Assembly (NCBI RefSeq): GCF_000721935.1
Contig: NZ_KL585440.1
Location: 13,552 to 18,741 of the forward strand
Reading direction: 5' to 3'
From: Streptomyces sp. NRRL WC-3549
GTDB lineage: Bacteria > Actinomycetota > Actinomycetes > Streptomycetales > Streptomycetaceae
Length of the DNA stretch: 5,190 bases
The translations under genes and the position numbers were made by a program. The first letter of the stretch is position 1, and every line of letters starts with the position of its first letter. Below the pieces are notes generated by a model. The model worked only from the letters and a program-made list of their open reading frames with translations. It did no database searches and was not told the DNA's origin. Shown here piece by piece: positions 1 to 5,190 of the stretch.

Positions 1-724
1 CCCCCACCGCATCCGGATCACCCACTTCGCGGCCGACCGGGTCCGGGCGGACCGCGAACCGGCCCAGCGCGGAGTCGTCGCGGTCGTCCCCGGCGACGGA
101 CTCGTCGGCCTGTGCGCGGAGGCCGGGGCGACCACCGTCCTCGCCCGCCCCGGCGAACCGCCCGCCAGCGGTGAGCTGGTCGACGCGATCCGCCGGGCGC
201 ACGCCCGCGAGGTGGTCCTGCTGCCCAACGACGCCGGACTGCGCCACACCGCCGCGGCCGCGGCGGAACAGGCCCGGACCGAGGGCGTACGCGTCGCCCT
301 GATCCCCACCCGGGCCGCCGTCCAGGGCATCGCCGCCCTCGCCGTCCACGAACCCGAGCGCAGCTTCGACGAGGACGTGGTGGCGATGACCGCCGCGGCC
401 GGCGCCACCCGGTACGCCGAACTCGCCGTCGCCGAGAGGCAGTCGTGGACCACCGCCGGCGTCTGCCAGGCGGGCGACGTCCTCGGCCTCATCGACGGCG
501 ACGTCGCCGTCATCGGCGAGGACCTCACCGGCACCGCCCGCACCGTCCTGGACCGGATGCTGTCGGCGGGCGGTGAACTCGTCACCCTGGTACTCGGCGA
601 GGAGGCGTCGGACACCCTGGCCGAGGTGCTGGAGGACCACGTCCGCGAGAGGCACCTCGCCGTCGACACCGTGGTCTACCGGGGCGGCCCCCGGACGGCA
701 CCCCTGCTGATCGGCGTGGAGTGA
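1..724 (+). CDS. DAK2-domain protein, FakA/YloV-like fatty acid kinase subunit (C-terminal part only)
   Basis: Partial gene: the 5' part lies before the window. The reading frame is open from base 2 to the TGA at 722-724, giving 240 codons. An ATG at 212 is internal, because homologous-looking sequence continues upstream of it (a PHRIRITHF stretch at the very start). The visible part corresponds to the region after the N-terminal DhaL/Dak2 nucleotide-binding domain. It includes a VVLLPND segment, matching the LPNN-type motif of the family, then IPTRAAVQGIAAL, and a closing segment ending in PLLIGVE, typical of the Dak1_2-type C-terminal domain. In Firmicutes FakA phosphorylates fatty acids bound to FakB (DegV-family) partners, making acyl phosphate for phospholipid synthesis. 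Whether the actinomycete protein does the same is inference. The protein should be cytoplasmic; no membrane segment is seen. It lies 48 nt before recG, as in other actinomycetes. The family assignment is firm; the substrate is not. Confidence 0.85.
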   Translation, partial: PHRIRITHFAADRVRADREPAQRGVVAVVPGDGLVGLCAEAGATTVLARPGEPPASGELVDAIRRAHAREVVLLPNDAGLRHTAAAAAEQARTEGVRVALIPTRAAVQGIAALAVHEPERSFDEDVVAMTAAAGATRYAELAVAERQSWTTAGVCQAGDVLGLIDGDVAVIGEDLTGTARTVLDRMLSAGGELVTLVLGEEASDTLAEVLEDHVRERHLAVDTVVYRGGPRTAPLLIGVE

Positions 725-725
725 G

Positions 726-765
726 CGGTTCCGGCGGAGCCGTCACGGCGGTTGTCGGTGCCGTG
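726..765 (+). other. Two adjacent possible RNA hairpins in the DAK2-recG gap
   Basis: The first hairpin pairs 726-732 with 736-742 (CGGTTCC / GGAGCCG, 7 bp with one G-U pair and a GGC loop) and starts 2 nt after the DAK2 stop codon. The second pairs 744-749 with 760-765 (CACGGC / GCCGTG, 6 perfect bp, 10-nt loop) and ends 8 nt before the preferred recG ATG. No T-run follows, so this is not a classical intrinsic terminator. The structures may be chance pairing in GC-rich DNA, a processing site, or a leader that limits recG translation. This is seen by eye only; no folding energy was computed. Confidence 0.35.
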
Positions 766-772
766 GTGTGCA

Positions 773-3037
773 ATGGAGCACGTGTCTGCGTTCGATGAAC
801 CACTGAAGAAGCTGCTCGGCGGACCCACCGCGAAGGTGATGGCGGAACACCTCGACCTGCACACGGTCGGTGACCTCCTGCACCACTACCCGCGACGGTA
901 CGAGGAGCGGGGCCGCCTCACGGCGCTCACCGACCTCCCGCTGGACGAGCACGTGACGGTCGTCGCCCAGGTCGCCGACGCCCGGGTCATGACGTTCAAC
1001 GGCGGTCGCGGCAGACGCCTGGAGGTCACCGTGACCGACGGCAGCGGACGCCTCCAGCTCGTCTTCTTCGGACACGGCGTCCACAAGCCGCACAAGGAGC
1101 TGCTGCCGGGCCGCCGGGCGATGTTCGCGGGCAAGGTCTCCGTCTTCAACCGCAGGCTCCAGCTCGCCCACCCCACCTACCAGCTCCTTGACACCCAGGC
1201 CGAGGACGAGGCGACCGAGGCCGTCGACGCCTTCGCCGGACAGCTGCTGCCGATCTACCCCGCCTGCAAGCAGCTCGACTCCTGGCGGATCGCCAAGGCC
1301 GTGGACACCGTCCTGCCCGGCGCCCGGGAGGCCGTCGACCCGCTGCCCGCCTCCCTGCGGGAAGGACGCGGGTTCGTCCCCCTCCCCGAGGCGCTGCTGA
1401 AGATCCACCGCCCGCAGACGAAGGCCGACGTCGCCGCCGCGCGGGAACGGCTGCGGTGGGACGAGGCCTTCGTCCTCCAGGTCGCCCTCGCCCGCCGCCG
1501 CTTCGCCGACACCCAGCTCCCCGCCGTCGCGCGCCGGCCCGTGCCCGACGGGCTGCTCGACGCCTTCGACGCCGTACTGCCCTTCACCCTCACCGAGGGC
1601 CAGCGGAAAGTCACCGGCGAGATCTTCGGCGACCTGGCCACCGACCACCCCATGCACCGGCTGCTCCAGGGCGAAGTGGGCTCCGGCAAGACCCTGGTCG
1701 CCCTGCGCGCCATGCTCCGCGTCGTCGACGCGGGCGGCCAGGCGGCGATGCTCGCCCCCACCGAGGTCCTCGCCCAGCAGCACCACCGCTCGGTCACCGA
1801 GATGATGGGGGAGCTGGCCGAGAACTGGGGGCTGTGGCGCGAAGCGCCTCTCGACGAGGGGCGGCGGTCGGGCGACGGGCGGGCGCTCGGCGGCTCGGGC
1901 CGGGGCACCAAGGTGGTGCTGCTCACCGGCTCCATGGGCACCGCGGCCCGCCGCCAGGCGCTGCTCGACCTGGTCACCGGCGAGGCCGGGATCGTCATCG
2001 GCACCCACGCGCTGATCGAGGACAAGGTCAAGTTCCACGACCTCGGCCTCGTCGTCGTCGACGAGCAGCACCGCTTCGGTGTGGAGCAGCGCGACGCCCT
2101 GCGCTCCAAGGGGAAGCAGCCGCCGCACCTGCTCGTCATGACCGCCACCCCCATCCCCCGCACGGTCGCGATGACCGTCTTCGGCGACCTGGAGACCTCC
2201 GTCCTGGACCAGCTCCCGGCCGGCCGCTCGCCCATCGCCAGCCACGTCGTCCCCGCCAAGGACAAGCCCCACTTCCTCGACCGCGCCTGGGAACGCGTCC
2301 GCGAGGAGGTCGCCGGCGGCCACCAGGCGTACGTCGTCTGCCCCCGCATCGGTGACGACGCCGACGAGGCCGCCGAGAAGAAGGGCAAGAAGCGGAGCGA
2401 CCCCGCCGACGACGCCGAGAAGCGCCCGCCGCTCGCCGTGCTGGACATCGCCGAGCAGCTCTCCGAGGGCCCGCTCGGCGGTCTGCGGATCGAGGTGCTG
2501 CACGGCAGGATGCCCCCCGACGACAAGGACGGCGTCATGCGCCGGTTCGCCGCCGGCGAGGTCGACGTACTGGTCGCCACGACGGTCATCGAGGTCGGGG
2601 TGAACGTCCCCAACGCCACCGCCATGGTGATCATGGACGCCGACCGCTTCGGCGTCTCCCAGCTGCACCAGCTGCGCGGACGCGTCGGGCGCGGATCGGC
2701 CCCCGGGCTGTGCCTGCTCGTCAGCGAGGCCCACGAGGCGAGCCCCGCCCGGGCCAGGCTCTCCGCGGTGGCCGCCACCCTCGACGGCTTCGAGCTCTCC
2801 CGGATCGACCTCGAACAGCGCCGCGAGGGCGATGTCCTCGGCCAGGCCCAGTCCGGGGTCCGCTCCTCGCTGCGGGTGCTCAGCGTCATCGACGACGAGG
2901 AGGTCATCGGGGCGGCCCGCGAGGAGGCCGTCCGGGTCGTCGCCGCCGACCCCGGCCTGGAACGGCTGCCGGAGCTGCGCACCGCCCTGGACGCCCTCCT
3001 GGACAAGGACCGCGAGGAGTACCTCGACAAGGGGTGA
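773..3037 (+). CDS. recG: ATP-dependent DNA helicase RecG
   Basis: RecG is a cytoplasmic superfamily 2 translocase that reverses stalled replication forks and remodels Holliday junctions and R-loops. From the ATG at 773 the protein is 754 residues, somewhat longer than the roughly 690 residues of E. coli RecG. An OB-fold wedge region lies at about 58-138. The helicase motifs are: motif I GEVGSGKT 300-307 (Lys306), Ia [13 protein letters not shown] from 326, II DEQH 430-433, [11 protein letters not shown] 457-464, a LHGRM segment near 576-580, [14 protein letters not shown] from 602, and [11 protein letters not shown] 633-641. The RecG-specific TRG motif ([17 protein letters not shown]) starts at 679. 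No catalytic residue is missing. Two hydrophilic loops (about 350-379 and 527-552) account for much of the extra length. The start is uncertain: TTG 752, GTG 758, ATG 773 and GTG 782 are in frame, and none has a clear Shine-Dalgarno at normal spacing. ATG 773 is chosen as the only ATG; GTG 782 has GGAG only 3 nt upstream. Confidence 0.97.
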   Translation: MEHVSAFDEPLKKLLGGPTAKVMAEHLDLHTVGDLLHHYPRRYEERGRLTALTDLPLDEHVTVVAQVADARVMTFNGGRGRRLEVTVTDGSGRLQLVFFGHGVHKPHKELLPGRRAMFAGKVSVFNRRLQLAHPTYQLLDTQAEDEATEAVDAFAGQLLPIYPACKQLDSWRIAKAVDTVLPGAREAVDPLPASLREGRGFVPLPEALLKIHRPQTKADVAAARERLRWDEAFVLQVALARRRFADTQLPAVARRPVPDGLLDAFDAVLPFTLTEGQRKVTGEIFGDLATDHPMHRLLQGEVGSGKTLVALRAMLRVVDAGGQAAMLAPTEVLAQQHHRSVTEMMGELAENWGLWREAPLDEGRRSGDGRALGGSGRGTKVVLLTGSMGTAARRQALLDLVTGEAGIVIGTHALIEDKVKFHDLGLVVVDEQHRFGVEQRDALRSKGKQPPHLLVMTATPIPRTVAMTVFGDLETSVLDQLPAGRSPIASHVVPAKDKPHFLDRAWERVREEVAGGHQAYVVCPRIGDDADEAAEKKGKKRSDPADDAEKRPPLAVLDIAEQLSEGPLGGLRIEVLHGRMPPDDKDGVMRRFAAGEVDVLVATTVIEVGVNVPNATAMVIMDADRFGVSQLHQLRGRVGRGSAPGLCLLVSEAHEASPARARLSAVAATLDGFELSRIDLEQRREGDVLGQAQSGVRSSLRVLSVIDDEEVIGAAREEAVRVVAADPGLERLPELRTALDALLDKDREEYLDKG

Positions 3038-3056
3038 CCGGGGCCCCGGCCACCCC
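3031..3056 (+). terminator. Possible terminator or processing hairpin over the recG stop codon
   Basis: Bases 3031-3041 pair with 3046-3056 (GGGGTGACCGG / CCGGCCACCCC) around a GGCC loop: ten Watson-Crick pairs and one A-C mismatch in an 11-position stem. The recG TGA (3035-3037) sits inside the left arm, and CCGGGGCCCCGG at 3038-3049 is a perfect palindrome. No T-tract follows, so canonical Rho-independent termination is not supported, although streptomycete terminators often lack T-runs. It could also be an mRNA-stabilising or processing structure. The pairing is seen directly; the role is inference. Confidence 0.45.
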
Positions 3057-3067
3057 GACGCCATATC

Positions 3068-3103
3068 GTGGGAGCACGGCACGCGTCCCACCCCTGCGTG
3101 CCG
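3068..3103 (+). promoter_or_regulatory. Two mutually exclusive hairpins in the rsmD leader
   Basis: Option A pairs GTGGGA (3068-3073) with TCCCAC (3086-3091), 6 perfect bp. Option B pairs CGGCACGC (3077-3084) with GCGTGCCG (3096-3103), 8 perfect bp with an 11-nt loop, extendable by a G-U pair. The arms interleave, so the two cannot form as simple nested helices at the same time. Option B ends 12 nt before the GAGGA ribosome-binding site of rsmD. An attenuator or switch-like role is possible but unproven, and chance pairing is a real alternative at this GC content. Confidence 0.3.
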
Positions 3104-3115
3104 CCCGCGACCCCC

Positions 3116-3120
3116 GAGGA
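3116..3120 (+). promoter_or_regulatory. Ribosome binding site of rsmD
   Basis: GAGGA lies 10 nt before the ATG at 3131, slightly long but acceptable spacing. It supports ATG 3131 over the in-frame GTG at 3068, which would add 21 residues (rich in Pro, His and Thr) that do not resemble the family's N-terminus. Confidence 0.6.
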
Positions 3121-3130
3121 CCAGACACCC

Positions 3131-3715
3131 ATGACCCGCGTGATCGCAGGCGTGGCCGGCGGACGCCGCCTGGCCGTCCCGCCCGGCACCGGCACCCGCC
3201 CCACCTCCGACCGGGCGCGCGAAGGCCTCTTCTCGACCTGGGAAGCACTCCTGGGCACCCTCGACGGCATCCGCGTCGCCGATCTGTACGCGGGCTCCGG
3301 CGCCGTGGGACTCGAGGCGCTCTCCCGGGGAGCCGCCCACGTCCTGCTCGTCGAGGCCGACGCCAAGGCCGCGCGCACCGTCCGGGAGAACGTCCGCGCC
3401 CTCGGGCTGCCGGGCGCCGAGGTGCGGACGGGCAAAGCGGAACAGACCGTGGCGCAACCGGCGTCCTCGGCCCCCTACGACGCGGTCTTCCTCGATCCGC
3501 CGTACGCCGTCACCGATGTCGATCTCCGGGAGATCCTGCTCACACTCCGTGCTCAGGGGTGGCTCACGGGCGATGCCCTCGTCACCGTGGAACGGAGCAC
3601 CAGAGGCGGAGAATTCAGCTGGCCCGAGGGATTCGGGCCGCTGCGGGCCCGCCGCTACGGCGAGGCGACGTTTTGGTACGGTCGCGCCGCCTCTACGTGC
3701 GAAGACGCACGATGA
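3131..3715 (+). CDS. rsmD: 16S rRNA (guanine(966)-N2)-methyltransferase RsmD
   Basis: RsmD uses S-adenosylmethionine to methylate N2 of G966 (E. coli numbering) in helix 31 of 16S rRNA during small-subunit assembly. The 194-residue protein has the usual family length of about 190-200. It opens with [14 protein letters not shown], the typical RIIGG-like N-terminus, followed by [12 protein letters not shown] at 23-34, a conserved family segment. The SAM-binding motif I is [18 protein letters not shown] from Asp51. The catalytic N-methyltransferase motif IV is DPPY at 122-125, preceded by a hydrophobic strand (DAVFL). The end ([18 protein letters not shown]) matches the conserved final strand of the family. 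The start at ATG 3131 is set by GAGGA and by the family N-terminus. The gene lies 93 nt after recG and 26 nt before coaD; rsmD-coaD is a widely conserved pair, so co-transcription with coaD is likely. Confidence 0.94.
   Translation: MTRVIAGVAGGRRLAVPPGTGTRPTSDRAREGLFSTWEALLGTLDGIRVADLYAGSGAVGLEALSRGAAHVLLVEADAKAARTVRENVRALGLPGAEVRTGKAEQTVAQPASSAPYDAVFLDPPYAVTDVDLREILLTLRAQGWLTGDALVTVERSTRGGEFSWPEGFGPLRARRYGEATFWYGRAASTCEDAR
3696..3711 (+). other. Short hairpin at the 3' end of rsmD
   Basis: CGTGCG (3696-3701) and CGCACG (3706-3711) form a perfect 6-bp stem with an AAGA loop. The hairpin lies within the last codons of rsmD and ends one base before the TGA; an ATG overlaps that stop codon at 3712. 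It may affect translational coupling to coaD or be fortuitous. No T-run follows. Confidence 0.3.
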
Positions 3716-3729
3716 CCGCACCGGAGAGC

Positions 3730-3735
3730 GAGGGA
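3730..3735 (+). promoter_or_regulatory. Ribosome binding site that sets the coaD TTG start
   Basis: GAGGGA lies 6 nt before the TTG at 3742, ideal spacing. The alternative ATG at 3712 has no comparable purine-rich site upstream. This site decides the coaD start. Confidence 0.75.
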
Positions 3736-3741
3736 AACACG

Positions 3742-4221
3742 TTGCGCCGCGCCGTCTGCCCCGGGTCGTTCGACCCCATCACCAACGGACATCTCGACAT
3801 CATCGGCCGAGCCTCGAAGCTGTACGACGTCGTGCACGTCGCCGTGATGATCAACCAGTCCAAGAAAGGGCTGTTCACGGTGGACGAGCGGATCGACCTG
3901 ATCCGCGAGGTGACCGCCGACTTCGGCAACGTCCAGGTCGAGTCCTTCCACGGTCTGCTGGTCGACTTCTGCAAGCAGCGCGACATCCCGGCGATCGTGA
4001 AGGGCCTGCGGGCCGTCAGCGACTTCGACTACGAGCTGCAGATGGCCCAGATGAACAACGGGCTCTCCGGGGTCGAGACGCTCTTCGTGCCGACCAACCC
4101 GACGTACAGCTTCCTGTCGTCCTCCCTGGTCAAGGAGGTCGCCACCTGGGGCGGCGACGTGTCGCACCTGCTGCCGCCGGCCGTCCACCAGGCCCTCGTG
4201 GACCGCATCGGCCGCGCCTGA
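3742..4221 (+). CDS. coaD: Phosphopantetheine adenylyltransferase (PPAT)
   Basis: CoaD transfers AMP from ATP to 4'-phosphopantetheine, giving dephospho-CoA and pyrophosphate, the penultimate step of coenzyme A synthesis; the bacterial enzyme is usually a cytoplasmic hexamer. From TTG 3742 the protein is 159 residues, the normal PPAT length. Its N-terminus (fMet)[16 protein letters not shown] fits the family. The nucleotidyltransferase T/HxGH motif is TNGH at 14-17. Lys41 in QSKKGLF, Arg90 in [12 protein letters not shown] and Glu98 align with active-site residues of the E. coli enzyme; E. coli Arg88 is replaced by Lys87. The second signature SSSLVKEV begins at Ser126. Starting at ATG 3712 would add ten residues ([10 protein letters not shown]) not typical of the family, although that ATG overlaps the rsmD stop as ATGA. 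Co-transcription with rsmD is likely. Confidence 0.96.
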   Translation: MRRAVCPGSFDPITNGHLDIIGRASKLYDVVHVAVMINQSKKGLFTVDERIDLIREVTADFGNVQVESFHGLLVDFCKQRDIPAIVKGLRAVSDFDYELQMAQMNNGLSGVETLFVPTNPTYSFLSSSLVKEVATWGGDVSHLLPPAVHQALVDRIGRA

Positions 4222-4247
4222 GGCGCTGACGCCCCGTCACCCGGTGT

Positions 4248-4286
4248 CGGACGGGAGGCTCCTGGCCGTACAGTCGGTCCCGTCCG
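4248..4286 (+). repeat. 9-bp perfect inverted repeat in the coaD to coiled-coil gene gap
   Basis: CGGACGGGA (4248-4256) and TCCCGTCCG (4278-4286) are perfect inverse complements separated by 21 nt. The spacer holds TACAGT (4269-4274), which fits the loose TAnnnT pattern of streptomycete -10 boxes, but no convincing -35 box lies 16-19 nt upstream. A smaller hairpin (TGACG 4227-4231 with CGTCA 4235-4239, CCC loop) lies just after the coaD stop. The repeat could be a terminator-like stem, an operator around a promoter for the downstream gene, or chance. The remaining 98-nt gap shows nothing else I can support. Confidence 0.4.
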
Positions 4287-4319
4287 TCTCCAACAGCAGC
4301 AGAGAGTGGCGAGCACACG

Positions 4320-5190
4320 GTGGACGTGCAGAAGAAGCTCGACGAGATCGTCGAAACGGTCGGGAACGCCCGCTCCATGCCCATGTCGGCTTCCTGCGTG
4401 GTCAACCGCGCCGAGCTGCTCGCGATGCTCCAAGAGGTACGGGACGCCCTGCCCAACTCCCTCGCGCACGCCGAGGAGGTCCTCGGCGGCCGCGAGCAGG
4501 TCGTGGAGCAGGCCCGGCAGGAGGCCGAGCGGATCATCGAGTCCGCCCGCGCCGAGCGGGGATCGCTGATCGCCGACACCGAGATCGCCCGCCGCTCCCA
4601 GGCCGAGGCCGACCGCATCCTGACGGAGGCCCGCCGGGAGGCCGAGGAGGTCCGCGGCGAGGCCGACGAGTACGTCGACAGCAAGCTCGCCAACTTCGAG
4701 GTCGTCCTCACGAAGACGCTCGGGTCCGTCGACCGGGGCCGGGAGAAGCTCCTGGGCCGCGGCGAGGGCCTCGACGCGCAGGGGTACGAGGACCCGGACT
4801 ACGCCGAGGCGCCCGAGCGCAGCGGCGACCCCGAGACCCTCAGGCAGCGCGCGGACGCATACGTCGACGCCAAGTTCGGCGCCTTCGAGGCCGTGCTCGC
4901 CAAGACCCTGGAGGCCGTCGGCCGCGGCCGGCAGAAGCTCCACGGCCGGGTCGCCACCGACGAGCTCGGCGCGCACATGGCGGCCCAGGACGCGGCGGGC
5001 GGCGCGCTGCACACCAGCGACGAGGACCACTGGGCCGGCCTCGCCGAGATCGCCGCCCCGCAGCCGCAGCAGCCCGCTTACGCGGAGCCCGCGCACCAGG
5101 ACTACGCGCCGGCGGCCGACTACCAGGACCCCGCGCAGCAGGGCTTCCCGGCCCAGGCCCCGCCGGAGCCGCAGTACGCGCAGACCTACG
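4320..5190 (+). CDS. SepIVA/DivIVA-like coiled-coil cell division protein (3' end beyond window)
   Basis: The frame is open from GTG 4320 through the window end: 290 codons plus one base, with no stop. The start MDVQKKLDEIV fits the actinomycete family; the ribosome-binding site is weak (GAG 6 nt upstream). Residues about 15-60 hold a conserved head (ARSMPMSASCVVNRAELLAM). Residues about 60-117 are an Ala/Glu/Arg-rich amphipathic helix, probably a coiled coil. Two related modules follow, at 118-147 and 181-210. From about 247 the chain is Pro/Gln/Ala/Tyr-rich and probably disordered. No signal peptide or membrane segment is visible. From memory, the head and the YVDxKLxxFE...VGRGR module match mycobacterial SepIVA (Rv2927c), a DivIVA-related septation factor encoded upstream of a DUF177 gene and rnc. 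Such proteins are often annotated as 'ATP synthase subunit B' or 'cell division initiation protein'; the former is probably a coiled-coil artefact. A role in septation or polar growth is inference. Confidence 0.8.
   Translation, partial: MDVQKKLDEIVETVGNARSMPMSASCVVNRAELLAMLQEVRDALPNSLAHAEEVLGGREQVVEQARQEAERIIESARAERGSLIADTEIARRSQAEADRILTEARREAEEVRGEADEYVDSKLANFEVVLTKTLGSVDRGREKLLGRGEGLDAQGYEDPDYAEAPERSGDPETLRQRADAYVDAKFGAFEAVLAKTLEAVGRGRQKLHGRVATDELGAHMAAQDAAGGALHTSDEDHWAGLAEIAAPQPQQPAYAEPAHQDYAPAADYQDPAQQGFPAQAPPEPQYAQTY
4671..4949 (+). repeat. Internal duplication in the SepIVA-like gene
   Basis: Bases 4671-4760 (residues 118-147) and 4860-4949 (residues 181-210) encode related 30-residue modules. 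The first begins YVDSKLANFEVVLTKTL and the second YVDAKFGAFEAVLAKTL; both end in RGR-(E/Q)-K-L-x-G-R. Counted by eye, 19 of 30 aligned residues are identical with no gap. The modules are 63 residues apart, joined by an acidic linker rich in Asp, Glu and Pro. The divergence indicates an old duplication rather than a recent slippage event. Confidence 0.85.

Noticed and set aside
3064..3069. TATCGT as a -10 box for a promoter of rsmD
   Set aside because: It fits only the loose TAnnnT pattern. No TTGAC-like -35 box lies 16-19 nt upstream; that space is taken by the GC-rich hairpin.
3677..3682. TACGGT as a -10 box for a coaD promoter inside rsmD
   Set aside because: It fits TAnnnT, but no -35-like hexamer is found at suitable distance and the bases are explained by rsmD coding sequence.
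2710..3711. An upstream in-frame extension of coaD running back through rsmD into recG (503 codons in all)
   Set aside because: The extension is Arg/Pro/Gly-rich out-of-frame reading of recG and rsmD. The PPAT family begins at the [11 protein letters not shown] segment and a good ribosome-binding site sits directly before it.
743..3721. A 992-codon open frame on the minus strand spanning recG and rsmD, and a 726-codon one at 1255-3435
   Set aside because: They are mirror images of strongly GC-biased third positions on the + strand, which remove stop codons from antisense frames. The translations are Gly/Ala/Arg/Asp-rich without any recognisable domain, and the + strand has complete, motif-verified genes.
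3859..3870. A-rich AAGAAAGGG stretch in coaD as a possible frameshift site
   Set aside because: It does not form a proper slippery heptamer, it encodes the conserved Lys-Lys of PPAT, and the frame continues normally after it.
4029..5096. A 355-codon minus-strand open frame opposite coaD and the coiled-coil gene
   Set aside because: Composition is Leu/Gly/Ala/Val-rich shadow sequence. The opposite strand encodes proteins with family motifs and an internal repeat at the protein level.
4320..5190. Annotation of the last gene as ATP synthase F0 subunit b
   Set aside because: The protein has no N-terminal membrane segment and no ATP synthase gene context. The resemblance comes from the Ala/Glu/Arg-rich coiled coil.

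Overview
The window reads as a chromosomal core region of a high-GC actinomycete, almost certainly Streptomyces or a close relative. Codon third positions are overwhelmingly G or C, no in-frame TTA leucine codon was noticed in the genes read, and the order DAK2/fatty-acid-kinase-like gene - recG - rsmD - coaD - DivIVA/SepIVA-like coiled-coil gene is the one I know from Streptomyces. I see no mobile element, CRISPR array, tRNA or rRNA, and no sign of recent transfer.

Layout, all on the + strand. (1) Positions 1-724 hold the C-terminal 240 codons of a DAK2-domain protein (FakA/YloV type). (2) A 48-nt gap with two adjacent possible hairpins leads to recG (773-3037), a complete ATP-dependent DNA helicase with every helicase motif intact. 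(3) A 93-nt gap carries a strong imperfect hairpin over the recG stop codon and two mutually exclusive hairpins, then rsmD (3131-3715; 16S rRNA m2G966 methyltransferase). (4) After 26 nt comes coaD (3742-4221; phosphopantetheine adenylyltransferase), with a TTG start set by a good Shine-Dalgarno sequence. (5) A 98-nt gap contains a 9+9 bp inverted repeat, followed by a coiled-coil protein (4320 to beyond the window end) that resembles mycobacterial SepIVA. It carries a duplicated C-terminal module and a Pro/Gln/Ala/Tyr-rich tail.

The genes do not form one pathway. They join fatty-acid activation, replication-fork repair, ribosome modification, coenzyme A synthesis and (by inference) septation or polar growth, in a conserved housekeeping cluster. 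The short gaps allow co-transcription, but the hairpin-bearing gaps before rsmD and before the coiled-coil gene could be transcriptional or processing boundaries.

No wholly new system is evident. The points most worth a second look are the internal duplication in the SepIVA-like protein and the structured intergenic spacers.
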